Positions 1 through 8,359 of a DNA stretch of 64,000 nt are shown here, piece by piece. This stretch comes from Streptomyces sp. T12 (GTDB lineage Bacteria > Actinomycetota > Actinomycetes > Streptomycetales > Streptomycetaceae). Position 1 is the stretch's first letter. Each line of letters opens with the position of its first letter. The DNA is taken from positions 248,001 to 312,000 of the forward strand of contig NZ_CP117866.1 in NCBI RefSeq assembly GCF_028736035.1, written 5' to 3'. The notes under the pieces were generated by a model. It was given only the letters and a program-made list of their open reading frames with translations. It searched no databases and was not told the origin of the DNA. Position numbers and translations under genes: made by a program.

Positions 1-2
1 GG

Positions 3-1343
3 GCGGTGACCGGAGTGGTGCCGCGCCTGATGCTGCCGTACGAGATCACCCACACGGGACTCACCGACCTCGTGGTGGTCGGCGACATCCATGAGCGCAA
101 GGCGCGGATGGCCGCCGAGGGCGATGCCTTCGTGGCCTTGCCGGGCGGGCTGGGCACGGCGGAGGAGCTGTTGGAGGTGCTGTCCTGGGCCCAGCTGCGG
201 ATCCACCACAAACCGTGCCTGCTCCTCGACCCGTCCGGCTTCTATCGCCCTCTGCTGTCCTTCCTGGAGCACGCGCGGGACGAGGGCTTCCTGTATCCCG
301 GGGATCTGGAGCGGATCGTGGTGTGCGCGTCGGTCGAGGAGGTGGTGGCGCGGCTGACGCAGGCGCGCGACGTGCCTGCGCAGGCGCCGGCCGCGGTGCG
401 GATACCGAAGGGGCGTGTCGCGTTCCTGTTCTCGGCTGCCGGATCGCAGCAGCCGGGCATGGGGCGCGCGTTCCATGGCTCGTCCCCGGTGTTCGCCGAT
501 GCCCTCGACGAGGTGTGCGCGCTGCTCGATCCGTACGTCGGCGTGCCGTTGCGGGACGTGATGTTCGCCGAGGCGGGGACGCCCACCGCCGCCCTGCTCG
601 ACCGGGTCGCGTTCGGGTATCCGGCGGTCTTCGCGCTGCAGATCGCGCAGTACCGGCTGCTGGAGAGCCAAGGGGTGCGCCCGGACGTGCTGTTCGGGTA
701 CTCGGCCGGTCACATGGCCGCCGCGCACACGGCGGGGGTGCTGTCCCTGCCGGACGCCTGTCGTGCGGTCGGCGCGCTGGCCCGGCTCGCGGACGCGCTG
801 CCGAAGACGGGGGGCATGGCGGCCGTGGAGGCGTCCCCCGCGGAGCTCAGCCCTGGGCCGGGGGCGGTGATCGCGGCGGTCAACGGGCCACGGTCGGTGG
901 TCGTGTCGGGAGACCGTGCGGCGGTGCGGCGGATCTGCGAGGAGTGGGCGGCCCGCGGTCGCCGTACGCATCCGCTCCGCCTGGACGTGGCACCCCACTC
1001 CCCCCATTTCGACGCCCTGCTGGACGACTACCGCCGCGCCCTGGAGTCGCTCGACCTGCGTGCCCCGCGCCTGCCGCTGCTCTCCGACACCACCGCCGAG
1101 CCGGTCGGGGCCGAGGCGGCCACGCCGGACTTCTGGGTGCGGGCGATGCGCGAGCCGATCCGTTTCGCGGACGCCGCCGGCCGACTGCACCGCGACGGTG
1201 TGACGGTCTGCGTCGAGCTCGGGCCGGGTGCCGTCCTGACCGGCATGCTGGACGGCTGTCTGCCCGAGGGCGCGCAGCGGCCCCTGGCGCTCGCCGTGGC
1301 ACGAAACTGGCAGGCTCCGCGGGAGGGGGCCGACGTAGCCTGA
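3..1343 (+). CDS. LOG-family phosphoribohydrolase / malonyl-type acyltransferase fusion (5' end outside window)
   Basis: The reading frame is open to the window edge, and the first visible residues already align with the middle of a LOG (lysine decarboxylase-like) domain, so the true start lies upstream. Residues 1-120 carry the LOG signature [10 protein letters not shown], which in that family binds a nucleotide phosphoribosyl group, preceded by HERK. From about residue 138 the protein is an acyltransferase of the FabD/polyketide AT fold: GSQQPGMG at the start, the nucleophile elbow as GYSAG instead of the usual GHSxG, and APHSPHF supplying the likely catalytic His. The two domains are continuous with no stop. 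A TTG-start ABC exporter follows 29 bases downstream. The substrate is unknown. A link to the siderophore locus further on is only positional. Confidence 0.75.
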   Translation, partial: AVTGVVPRLMLPYEITHTGLTDLVVVGDIHERKARMAAEGDAFVALPGGLGTAEELLEVLSWAQLRIHHKPCLLLDPSGFYRPLLSFLEHARDEGFLYPGDLERIVVCASVEEVVARLTQARDVPAQAPAAVRIPKGRVAFLFSAAGSQQPGMGRAFHGSSPVFADALDEVCALLDPYVGVPLRDVMFAEAGTPTAALLDRVAFGYPAVFALQIAQYRLLESQGVRPDVLFGYSAGHMAAAHTAGVLSLPDACRAVGALARLADALPKTGGMAAVEASPAELSPGPGAVIAAVNGPRSVVVSGDRAAVRRICEEWAARGRRTHPLRLDVAPHSPHFDALLDDYRRALESLDLRAPRLPLLSDTTAEPVGAEAATPDFWVRAMREPIRFADAAGRLHRDGVTVCVELGPGAVLTGMLDGCLPEGAQRPLALAVARNWQAPREGADVA

Positions 1344-1372
1344 ATGCTCCGTACGACTCCTGAGGAGCCTCG

Positions 1373-3133
1373 TTGAGCATCGCAGCGACCGAAACCGCCC
1401 CGCCCACCTGGCGGCTGCTTCTGGGCTACGTGCGCCCGCACCGCTGGGCCCTGCTGGCGGGCGCCGTGCTCTCCCTGGTCACGGGTGCCACCGGGCTGTT
1501 GCTGCCGCTGGTGGCGCGGGAGTTGATCGACGACCTGTCCCACGACCGGGCCATCACCGGGGCACTGCTGATCATGTCCGGGCTGGTGGTCGCGAACGCC
1601 GCGGTCGGCGCGCTGGGTTCGTACGTGCTGCGGCGCACCGCCGAGTCGGTGGTGCTCGGGGCGCGGCGCGCCCTGTCGTCGTATCTGCTGCGGCTGCGCA
1701 TCACCGCCGTGGACCGCAGTGAGCCGGGCGATCTGATGGCCCGTATCACCTCGGACACCACCCTGCTGCGCGAGGTCACGACCGACTCGCTGGTGGGTCT
1801 CGGGACCGGAGGCCTGACGCTCGTGGCGACGGTGGTGATGATGGGCCTGGTGGATCCGGTGCTGCTGGCGGTCACGCTGGCCGTGATCCTGGGCGCCGGC
1901 ACGATCCTCGGCGTGATCGTGCCGCGCATCAACCGGGCCAGCCGGCAGGCGCAGGACGCGGTCGGGGTGATGGGGGCCTCGCTGGAGCGGATCCTCGGCG
2001 CGCTGCGCACGGTGAAGGCCTCGGGCGCCGAGCACCGGGAGGAGCAGACGCTGCACGAGGCGGCCGAGGAGTCGTGGCGGCAGAGCGTGCGGGCCGCCAA
2101 GTGGTCGGCGGCGGCGGGCAACACGGCCGGGCTCTCCATGCAGATCGCGTTCATCACGGTGCTCGCGGTGGGCGGGGCGCGGGTGGCGACCGGGGCGGTC
2201 GACATCGGCACGCTGGTCGCCTTCCTGCTGTACGTCTTCTATCTGATGTCGCCGATCCAGCAGGTGGTCGGCGCGATCACGCAGTACCAGACGGGCTCGG
2301 CGGCGCTCGCCCGGATCCAGGAGGCGCTGCGGCTGCCCGCCGAACCGGCCGCCGCGCCCGCGCCGTTGCCCACCGCCGGGGCGGAGCCGGCCGCGGTCGC
2401 GTTCGAGGACGTGCGCTTCCGGTACGCCGACGATCTGCCGTACGTCCACCACGGGGTGACGTTCGCCGTGCCGGCCCAGGGCATGACGGCGTTCGTCGGC
2501 CCGTCCGGCGCGGGCAAGACGACCGTGTTCTCCCTCATCGAGCGGTTCTACGACCCCGAGGGCGGGACCATCACGCTCGACGGGCGGGACCTCGCCGACT
2601 GGGAGCTGCCCCAACTGCGTTCGGCGATCGGCTATGTGGAGCAGGACGCCCCGGTCCTGTCCGGCTCGCTGCGGGACAACCTGCTGCTGGGCAACCCGGA
2701 CGCGGACGACGACGCCCTCACGCGCGTACTGAAGACGACCCGCCTGGACGGCCTGGTCTCCCGGCTGCCGGCCGGCCTCGACACGCTCGTCGGGCACCGG
2801 GGCACCAAGCTCTCCGGCGGCGAACGCCAGCGCGTCGCCATCGCCCGCGCCCTGCTGCGCCGCCCCCGCCTGCTGCTCCTCGACGAGGCCACCTCGCAAC
2901 TCGACGCGGTGAACGAGGCGGCGCTGCGCGACACCGTCGCCGACGTCGCCCGTACGACCACGGTTCTGGTCGTCGCGCACCGGCTGTCGACGGTGACGAT
3001 GGCCGACCGGATCGTGGTGATGGACGGGGGCCGGGTGCGCGCGGTGGGCACCCACCGGGAACTCGTGGCGGCCGATCCGCTCTACGCGGAGCTCGCGGCG
3101 ACGCAGTTCCTGGCGACGCGCTCCGCCGGGTAG
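1373..3133 (+). CDS. ABC exporter, fused permease and ATPase
   Basis: 586-residue half-transporter of the MsbA/LmrA type. An N-terminal six-helix membrane domain (about residues 20-310) is followed by a nucleotide-binding domain with Walker [10 protein letters not shown], signature [15 protein letters not shown] and Walker [13 protein letters not shown], then the H-loop VAHRLST. It should work as a homodimer exporting a lipid, peptide or small molecule. The start is a TTG at 1373 with a GAGGAG ribosome site just before it (1362-1367), and the gene follows the LOG/AT fusion by 29 bases, so the two are probably co-transcribed. Its cargo cannot be read from the sequence; an acylated product of the upstream protein is an inference. 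Confidence 0.85.
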   Translation: MSIAATETAPPTWRLLLGYVRPHRWALLAGAVLSLVTGATGLLLPLVARELIDDLSHDRAITGALLIMSGLVVANAAVGALGSYVLRRTAESVVLGARRALSSYLLRLRITAVDRSEPGDLMARITSDTTLLREVTTDSLVGLGTGGLTLVATVVMMGLVDPVLLAVTLAVILGAGTILGVIVPRINRASRQAQDAVGVMGASLERILGALRTVKASGAEHREEQTLHEAAEESWRQSVRAAKWSAAAGNTAGLSMQIAFITVLAVGGARVATGAVDIGTLVAFLLYVFYLMSPIQQVVGAITQYQTGSAALARIQEALRLPAEPAAAPAPLPTAGAEPAAVAFEDVRFRYADDLPYVHHGVTFAVPAQGMTAFVGPSGAGKTTVFSLIERFYDPEGGTITLDGRDLADWELPQLRSAIGYVEQDAPVLSGSLRDNLLLGNPDADDDALTRVLKTTRLDGLVSRLPAGLDTLVGHRGTKLSGGERQRVAIARALLRRPRLLLLDEATSQLDAVNEAALRDTVADVARTTTVLVVAHRLSTVTMADRIVVMDGGRVRAVGTHRELVAADPLYAELAATQFLATRSAG

Positions 3134-3154
3134 TGCCGCGATGAGGAGTGCCGC

Positions 3155-3250
3155 GTTGTGTTGTCGGGCGTCTGCGGCGCCATCGTGGCTTGTCGCGCCC
3201 ACGCGGCGAAGCCGCATGTTCCATGCAGCCCCGCGCCCCTTGAGGGGCGC
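3155..3250. repeat. Streptomyces-type intergenic repeat ending in a terminator hairpin
   Basis: This stretch between two convergent genes ends in the hairpin GCGCCCC-TTGA-GGGGCGC (3233-3250), suited to bidirectional termination. Read on the minus strand it begins with the hairpin, then GGGGCTGCAT, a short variable part, and ATGCGGCTTCGCCGCGTGG. The same order, shortened, recurs at 44757-44798, so both look like copies of one dispersed intergenic element. Confidence 0.55.
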
Positions 3251-3265
3251 TGCCGATAGGCCGTT

Positions 3266-4111
3266 TCAGCTCTGGAGACGGCGCAGGCGTTCCGTGTCGC
3301 AGGTGCGGGGGCAGGTGGCGCACGCCTCGTCGGGGCGGATCGTGTAGTACATGCAGCAGCCGGTCCGGGTGCGTGTCGGGTGCCGACGGCCGTCGTCGGT
3401 CGTCAGGTACCGGAAGTCTGCGCCGCCCGGGTAGGGAGCGCGCCCGGTCGGCAGCAGTTCGGTGGCCGCCCGTACGGCGTCGTCCTCGCGGCCGAGTGTG
3501 CGGCCGAGGTACCAGATGCCGGAGACCAGGTCGTCGGCGACCATGCCCCACAGGGCGCGTGAGCCACGCCGTGCGGTGGGGCCGATCGCGGTCAGGAGCG
3601 GCTCCATGTGCTCGGCGACCGCGACCCTCAACTCGGCGCGCAGCGCCTCTTCATGAGGGACCGTCACCACTCCCGGGAGCGCCCCCGCAGGGTCGTCGGC
3701 CAGGCAGGTCAGATCGACGCCGGGAACGAGCGTGAACTCGGCGGTGGCGAGGTCCAGCCGCAGGTCCTCGGGCCGGATCCGGGGCACCCGGCGCTCCAGA
3801 TACCAGACCCCGCTCATCAACAGCGAGACGGACCAGGCGTAGTCGTGCAGCGCGCGGGAGGCGGCGACGTGACGGCGCGGCACCGTCCCGTAGCGCTCCT
3901 GGATGCGGGCCGCCTCGGCCTCGACGAAGGCGTCCAGCACAAACTGGTCCTTCGTCAGCTCCGCCGCGGTCACCCCCGCTCGGGCCACCTCGGTGCCGGG
4001 CTCCGCGACACGCACCGACAGGACTTCGCACAGGTCCGCCAGGCGCCCGTAGACGTCACCGAGCGTGCGCGCGACGGCGCCGGTCGGCGAGGTCTTCAGG
4101 GCCACGGACAT
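3266..4111 (-). CDS. FhuF-like ferric-siderophore reductase ([2Fe-2S])
   Basis: 281 residues. The C-terminus ends in a GCCMYYTIRPDEACATCPRTC-type motif, that is CC-x10-C-x2-C, the iron-sulfur ligand set of FhuF-like ferric reductases. The rest is the helical siderophore-binding part typical of the family. It would reduce the iron of an imported ferric siderophore in the cytoplasm and so release it. AGGAG lies a few bases upstream of the ATG at 4111. The gene diverges from the siderophore importer at 4286, and an iron box sits 36 bases upstream of its start, so low-iron induction through a DmdR/DtxR-type repressor is expected. Confidence 0.85.
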   Translation of the reverse strand: MSVALKTSPTGAVARTLGDVYGRLADLCEVLSVRVAEPGTEVARAGVTAAELTKDQFVLDAFVEAEAARIQERYGTVPRRHVAASRALHDYAWSVSLLMSGVWYLERRVPRIRPEDLRLDLATAEFTLVPGVDLTCLADDPAGALPGVVTVPHEEALRAELRVAVAEHMEPLLTAIGPTARRGSRALWGMVADDLVSGIWYLGRTLGREDDAVRAATELLPTGRAPYPGGADFRYLTTDDGRRHPTRTRTGCCMYYTIRPDEACATCPRTCDTERLRRLQS

Positions 4112-4146
4112 CGGCGCTCCTGTTGCGAGGTTTCAACGAAAACCAA

Positions 4147-4165
4147 CTAGGTAAGGCTTACCTTA
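4147..4165. promoter_or_regulatory. Iron box (DmdR/DtxR-type operator) for the FhuF-like gene
   Basis: The 19-mer CTAGGTAAGGCTTACCTTA matches the Streptomyces DmdR1 iron box TTAGGTTAGGCTCACCTAA at 15 of 19 positions by eye and is close to palindromic. It lies between the divergent reductase and importer genes, nearer the reductase start. Confidence 0.8.
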
Positions 4166-4247
4166 CATCCATGATCACATGGAAACAGCCAGGCGGCACA
4201 GGGTGCGGCGATCATCTATTGCGCATGTCACAGCGAACTCACAGCAG

Positions 4248-4286
4248 TTGTAATCTAAAGGAAGCCTAACCTAATCTCACCGCTTG
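4248..4286 (+). promoter_or_regulatory. Importer promoter with embedded iron box, probably leaderless
   Basis: A -35-like TTGTAA (4248-4253), an 18-base spacer and a -10 TAATCT (4272-4277) place the start of transcription at about 4284-4286, which is the GTG start codon itself. The spacer and -10 are covered by an iron box at 4256-4274, whose minus strand reads TTAGGTTAGGCTTCCTTTA and matches the first 12 bases of the DmdR1 consensus exactly. There is no ribosome site before the GTG. The layout therefore predicts a leaderless transcript silenced by iron-loaded repressor sitting in the promoter. Confidence 0.65.
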
Positions 4287-5314
4287 TGACTGCGACCCAA
4301 CAGGACGCACCCCCCACAGGTGTGTCCTTCCGTGCCCTGAGGCACATACCGCTCTTCCTCATCGGCATCGCGGCCCTGGCGCTCTGCACCGCCCTGAGCC
4401 TCGCCCTCGGCGCCCGTTCGGTGCCCCTGTCCACAGTGACGGACGCGCTGTTCGGCGACGCCCATGGACGCGACGCCCTCGTGGTGACCGGGCTGCGCCT
4501 GCCGCGCACCGTCATCGGGCTCGCCGTCGGAGCCGCTCTCGGGGTCGCCGGAGCCGTCGCCCAGGGCATCACCCGCAATCCGCTCGCCTCGCCGACCACG
4601 CTCGGCATCAACGCGGGCGCCGGCTTCGCAGTCGTCGTCGCCATCTTCGCGCTGAAACTCAACAGCCCTGCCCAGTACGTGTGGTTCGCGTTCGCCGGAG
4701 CGGCCGGCGCCGCCCTGTTCGCGCAGGCCCTCGCCCGCCGCGCCGGAGACATCGATCCCATACGGCTGGCGTTGGGCGGCACCGTCCTCCAACTCGTGCT
4801 GCTGTCCTGGACGTGGGCGGTCATGCTGATGAACCAGCGCACCCTGGACGAGGCCCGCTTCTGGCTGGCTGGTTCGCTGTCCGGCCGCACCCTCGACGTG
4901 CTGTGGCCGGTGCTGCCCACCCTGGTGCTCGGGCTGGTGGTGGCTCTGGCCGTCTCCCCCGCCCTCAACGCCCTTGCCCTGGGCGACGATTCGGCCCAGG
5001 CGCTCGGCGTTCCGGTGGCCCGGATCCGCCTGGCCGGCGGCATCGCGGTCGTCCTGCTCGCCGGTTCGGCGGTGGCGGTGGCCGGTCCGATCGCCTTCAT
5101 CGGGCTGGCTGCGCCCCACCTCGTACGGCCGCTGCTCGGCGGCGACCACCGACTGCTGGTGCCCGGCTGTCTGATCGCGGGGCCCCTGCTGCTGCTCGCG
5201 GCCGATGTGCTCGGCCGGATGGTGACCCGCCCCTCGGAGTTGGAGGTCGGCATCGTGACCGCGTTCCTGGGTGCGCCGCTGCTGGCGCTGCTGGCACGGA
5301 GGGTGGCCCGATGA
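4286..5314 (+). CDS. Ferric-siderophore ABC importer permease (FecCD family), first subunit
   Basis: 342-residue polytopic protein of the BtuC/FecCD family, with hallmark segments GAVAQGITRNPLASPTTLGI and GPIAFIGLAAPHLVR, the latter near the loop that contacts the ATPase. It would form half of the membrane channel for a ferric siderophore. The GTG at 4286 is chosen because it fits the family N-terminus; it has no ribosome site, in keeping with a leaderless message. Its stop overlaps the ATG of the next permease (ATGA), so the two are translationally coupled. Confidence 0.9.
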   Translation: MTATQQDAPPTGVSFRALRHIPLFLIGIAALALCTALSLALGARSVPLSTVTDALFGDAHGRDALVVTGLRLPRTVIGLAVGAALGVAGAVAQGITRNPLASPTTLGINAGAGFAVVVAIFALKLNSPAQYVWFAFAGAAGAALFAQALARRAGDIDPIRLALGGTVLQLVLLSWTWAVMLMNQRTLDEARFWLAGSLSGRTLDVLWPVLPTLVLGLVVALAVSPALNALALGDDSAQALGVPVARIRLAGGIAVVLLAGSAVAVAGPIAFIGLAAPHLVRPLLGGDHRLLVPGCLIAGPLLLLAADVLGRMVTRPSELEVGIVTAFLGAPLLALLARRVAR

Positions 5315-6360
5315 GCGCCGCGGTCGTGTCCGTGCGTACGAAGTCCACGTCCCGTGCCCGGGTCCGGCGCCGCGTCCTGGTGTTCGCCACGACCGGCCTG
5401 GCCCTCCTGTTCGTGCTGCTCACCGTGTCCCTGACGACGGGTGAGATACCGATGCCCGCGGGCACGGCGCTGCGTGCGCTGGTCGGGCTCGGGGATCCGG
5501 GGGACGTGCTGGTGGTGCAGCAGTTCCGGGCGCCGCGGTCGGTGGCGGCGATCGTCGCCGGTGCCGGGCTGGGCGCCGCGGGCCTGGTGCTGCAACGCCT
5601 GTTCCGCAATCCGCTCGCGTCTCCCGATGTCATGGGCGTGACCGGCGGCGCCTCGCTGGGCGCGGTCGCGTTGATCGCCGCCGGGGCCTCGCAGGTGCTG
5701 ATCCCGGTCGGGGCGCTGGGCGGCGGGCTGCTCGCGGCGCTGCTGCTGGGCGTGTTCGCCTGGCGCTCGGGGCTCGCGGTCACCCGGCTGGTGCTCACCG
5801 GGCTCGCCGTGCAGGCGGGCCTCGCCGCGGCCGTGAACCTGATGATCGTGCGCTTCCCGGCCGAGCTCGCCGGATCGGCCCTGCAGTGGACGACCGGTTC
5901 GGTGTACGGGCGGACCTGGACGGAGGTGTGGGGAGCGGGCGGCGCCATGGTGCTCGCGCTCGCCGCCGCGCTGGTGATGCACCGGCAGCTGGCGGTGCTC
6001 GACCTCGGGGACGACTCGGCGGGGGCCCTGGGCCTGCGCACCTCCGCCACCCGTCTCCAACTGCTGGTCGTCGCCGTCGTGTTGACGTCGCTGGCGGCCG
6101 CGCTCGCCGGGCCGGTGACGTTCGTCGCGCTCGCCGTGCCGCACATCGTGCGGTTCGTCACCGGGCCGCCGACCGCCGCGTCCCTCGCCCTCGCCGGGCT
6201 CACCGGGGCGGTGCTGCTGCTCGCCTCCGACCTGGTCGTGCAGCACCTGCTGCCGATCGAGGGTCTGCCGGTCGGCGCGGTCACCGCCACGCTCGGCGCG
6301 CCGTGGCTGCTGGTGCTGATGCTGCGCCAGAGCTCGCCCGTCCAGAGGAGTCACCGATGA
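5311..6360 (+). CDS. Ferric-siderophore ABC importer permease (FecCD family), second subunit
   Basis: 349 residues. It shares the family segments of its neighbour: GAAGLVLQRLFRNPLASPDV early on and GPVTFVALAVPHIVRF late, the latter near the coupling loop. A short basic N-terminus precedes the first membrane helix. The start at 5311 overlaps the stop of the first permease; the frame is open further upstream, but that part is antisense-like sequence inside the first permease and has no family similarity. Its own stop overlaps an ATG at 6357. The pair would form the heterodimeric channel. Confidence 0.9.
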   Translation: MSAAVVSVRTKSTSRARVRRRVLVFATTGLALLFVLLTVSLTTGEIPMPAGTALRALVGLGDPGDVLVVQQFRAPRSVAAIVAGAGLGAAGLVLQRLFRNPLASPDVMGVTGGASLGAVALIAAGASQVLIPVGALGGGLLAALLLGVFAWRSGLAVTRLVLTGLAVQAGLAAAVNLMIVRFPAELAGSALQWTTGSVYGRTWTEVWGAGGAMVLALAAALVMHRQLAVLDLGDDSAGALGLRTSATRLQLLVVAVVLTSLAAALAGPVTFVALAVPHIVRFVTGPPTAASLALAGLTGAVLLLASDLVVQHLLPIEGLPVGAVTATLGAPWLLVLMLRQSSPVQRSHR

Positions 6361-6404
6361 CCGGCGCCCGGCACGAACTCTCCACCGGTCTTCAGGAGCC
6401 GCAC

Positions 6405-7223
6405 ATGTCCCCCACCACCAACCAGCTCTCCACGCAGGGCCTCGATCTGCGCTACGGCGACCGGATCGTGGTCGGCGGTCTCGATCTGACGCTGCCGGGC
6501 GGCGCCGTCACGGCGATCGTCGGCCCCAACGCCTGTGGCAAGTCGACCCTGTTGAGGGGGCTCAGTCGGCTTCTCGCCCCGGCCGCCGGCACCGTGACGC
6601 TCGACGGCGCCGACATCCACCGTATGTCCGCCCGTTCCCTCGCCCGCCGCCTGGGTCTGCTGCCGCAGCAGCCGGTGACTCCCGAGGCGATCACCGTCGA
6701 GGCGCTCGTACGACTCGGCCGCTATCCCCATCAGCGGCTGCTCAGCCCCTGGTCGGCCGCCGACCAGAAGGCCGTCGACGAGGCCCTGGAGCGCACCGGC
6801 ACCACGGCGCTGCGCGACCACCCCGTGGACCAGCTCTCCGGCGGTCAGCGGCAACGCGCCTGGATCGCGCTGGCGTTGGCGCAGGACACCGAGCTGCTCC
6901 TGCTCGACGAACCGACCACCTTCCTCGACCTGCGGCACCAGCTCGACGTCCTCGACCTGGTCGCCGCCCTGCACGCCGAGGCGGGCCGCACCGTGGTGAT
7001 GGTGCTGCACGACCTCGGCCAGGCCGCCCGCTACGCGGACCACATGGTGGTCCTCAAGGACGGCCGCCTCGCCGCCGCCGGCGCCCCGGCCGACATCCTC
7101 GACGCGGAGCTGGTCAAGTCCGTGTTCGAGGTCGACTGCCGGGTGATCCCCGACCCGGAGACCGGCACCCCGCTGGTCATCCCGAAGAGCAGCGCGGTAC
7201 GGCATACCGCCGCGACCGCCTGA
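6405..7223 (+). CDS. Ferric-siderophore ABC importer ATPase (FecE/FepC type)
   Basis: 272 residues with Walker A GPNACGKST, a Q-loop near LLPQQPVTP, signature LSGGQRQRAWIALAL, Walker B LLLLDEPTTFLD and the switch histidine in VLHDLGQA. It energises uptake by the two permeases. Two starts are possible: an ATG at 6357 that overlaps the permease stop and has AGAGGAG upstream, and the ATG at 6405 with AGGAG seven bases before it. I chose 6405 because it gives the usual short N-terminus of the family. The alternative adds 16 residues. Confidence 0.88.
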   Translation: MSPTTNQLSTQGLDLRYGDRIVVGGLDLTLPGGAVTAIVGPNACGKSTLLRGLSRLLAPAAGTVTLDGADIHRMSARSLARRLGLLPQQPVTPEAITVEALVRLGRYPHQRLLSPWSAADQKAVDEALERTGTTALRDHPVDQLSGGQRQRAWIALALAQDTELLLLDEPTTFLDLRHQLDVLDLVAALHAEAGRTVVMVLHDLGQAARYADHMVVLKDGRLAAAGAPADILDAELVKSVFEVDCRVIPDPETGTPLVIPKSSAVRHTAATA

Positions 7224-7249
7224 TCAGTCCCCACTCACAGAAAGACCCC

Positions 7250-8269
7250 ATGTTCATGCGCTCTCCCCTGCGCGGAATCGGCCGGCTCCTCGCCGTGCTG
7301 CTCTCCGTCCTGCTCGGTACAGCCGTTCTGGCCGCCTGTGGCAGCGAGGACTCCTCCGACAAGACCGACGCGGCCAAGGCCGCGGCCGACAGCTCCGCCT
7401 TCCCGCGCACCCTCAAGACCGTGATGGGCGACGTGAAGATCCCGTCCCAGCCGAAGCGGGTCGTCGTGCTCGACACCGGTGAGCTGGACGACGTCACCCT
7501 GCTCGGCATCGACCCGGTCGGCGCGGTCGCCCCGCACTTCAAGACTTCGGGCGGCTTCCCGACGTACCTGGACGGCGAGCTCAAGAACACCGTCGACGTC
7601 GGTCCGCTCCTGGAGCCGAACCTGGAGAAGATCGCCTCGCTGAAGCCCGATCTGATCCTGTCCTCCAAGGTCCGGCACGAGAAGGTCTACGACAAGCTCA
7701 GCGCCATCGCCCCGACCGTCTTCACCGAGACCACCGGCGGTGTCTGGAAGGAGAACCTGAAGGTCCACGCCGAGGCGCTGGGCCTGGAGAAGGAGGCCGC
7801 GGCCAAGCTGAAGGAGTACGAGACGCAGGCCAAGGCGCTCGGTGCGGCCATCAAGAAGAAGGACGGCGGCACCATGCCGACCGTCTCCGTGGTCCGCTTC
7901 ATCGCCGGCCCGACCCGCCTGTACCAGACCAACTCCTACAGCGGTGTCGTCCTGAACGACATCGGCTTCCAGCGGCCCAAGTCGCAGATCTCCAGCGACC
8001 CCGAGGTCACGATGAAGGACGTCAGCCCCGAGGAGATCGACCAGGCCGACGCCGACCTGATCTTCGTCACGGCCGCCGACGCCGAGGACAAGACCCAGAA
8101 GAAGGAGGTCGTCTCCAACCCGGTGTGGAAGGACCTGCCGGCCGTGAAGGACGGCAAGGTCTTCGAGGTGCCGGACGAGACGTGGATGTCCGGCATCGGC
8201 GTCCAGGCCGCCGAGGAGATGCTCAAGGACGTGGCGAAGGCCACCGGCGTGGAGCTCCCGGCGAAGTAG
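7250..8269 (+). CDS. Ferric-siderophore-binding lipoprotein of the ABC importer
   Basis: 339 residues. A signal peptide ends in the lipobox LAAC at about residue 30, so the mature protein is lipid-anchored outside the membrane, as expected for a Gram-positive solute receptor. The body fits the FecB/TroA-type binding-protein fold (PSQPKRVVVLDTGELDDVTLLGI near the start, LKPDLILSS in the middle). It captures the ferric siderophore for the permeases just upstream. The start could be ATG 7250 or ATG 7256. A long GC-rich hairpin follows the stop. Confidence 0.9.
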   Translation: MFMRSPLRGIGRLLAVLLSVLLGTAVLAACGSEDSSDKTDAAKAAADSSAFPRTLKTVMGDVKIPSQPKRVVVLDTGELDDVTLLGIDPVGAVAPHFKTSGGFPTYLDGELKNTVDVGPLLEPNLEKIASLKPDLILSSKVRHEKVYDKLSAIAPTVFTETTGGVWKENLKVHAEALGLEKEAAAKLKEYETQAKALGAAIKKKDGGTMPTVSVVRFIAGPTRLYQTNSYSGVVLNDIGFQRPKSQISSDPEVTMKDVSPEEIDQADADLIFVTAADAEDKTQKKEVVSNPVWKDLPAVKDGKVFEVPDETWMSGIGVQAAEEMLKDVAKATGVELPAK

Positions 8270-8283
8270 CCGCCGCTGTTCAC

Positions 8284-8323
8284 GGGGGCGGGCCGCACGC
8301 CCGGACCGGCGTGGCCCGCCCCC
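8284..8323 (+). terminator. Strong hairpin between uptake and biosynthesis genes
   Basis: GGGGGCGGGCC (8284-8294) pairs perfectly with GGCCCGCCCCC (8313-8323) around an 18-base loop. It has no U tract, as is common in Streptomyces. It lies between the binding-protein stop and the ATP-grasp start. It may end part of the transcripts or protect their 3' ends, giving more importer than biosynthetic message. Confidence 0.7.
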
Positions 8324-8359
8324 AACCCCCCACCCGCTAGCGGAAGTTGTTCCTCTGCC

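Noticed and set aside
4255..6354. A 699-codon minus-strand frame
   Set aside because: Antisense to the two FecCD permeases; low-complexity Arg/Gly/His translation and no start context.
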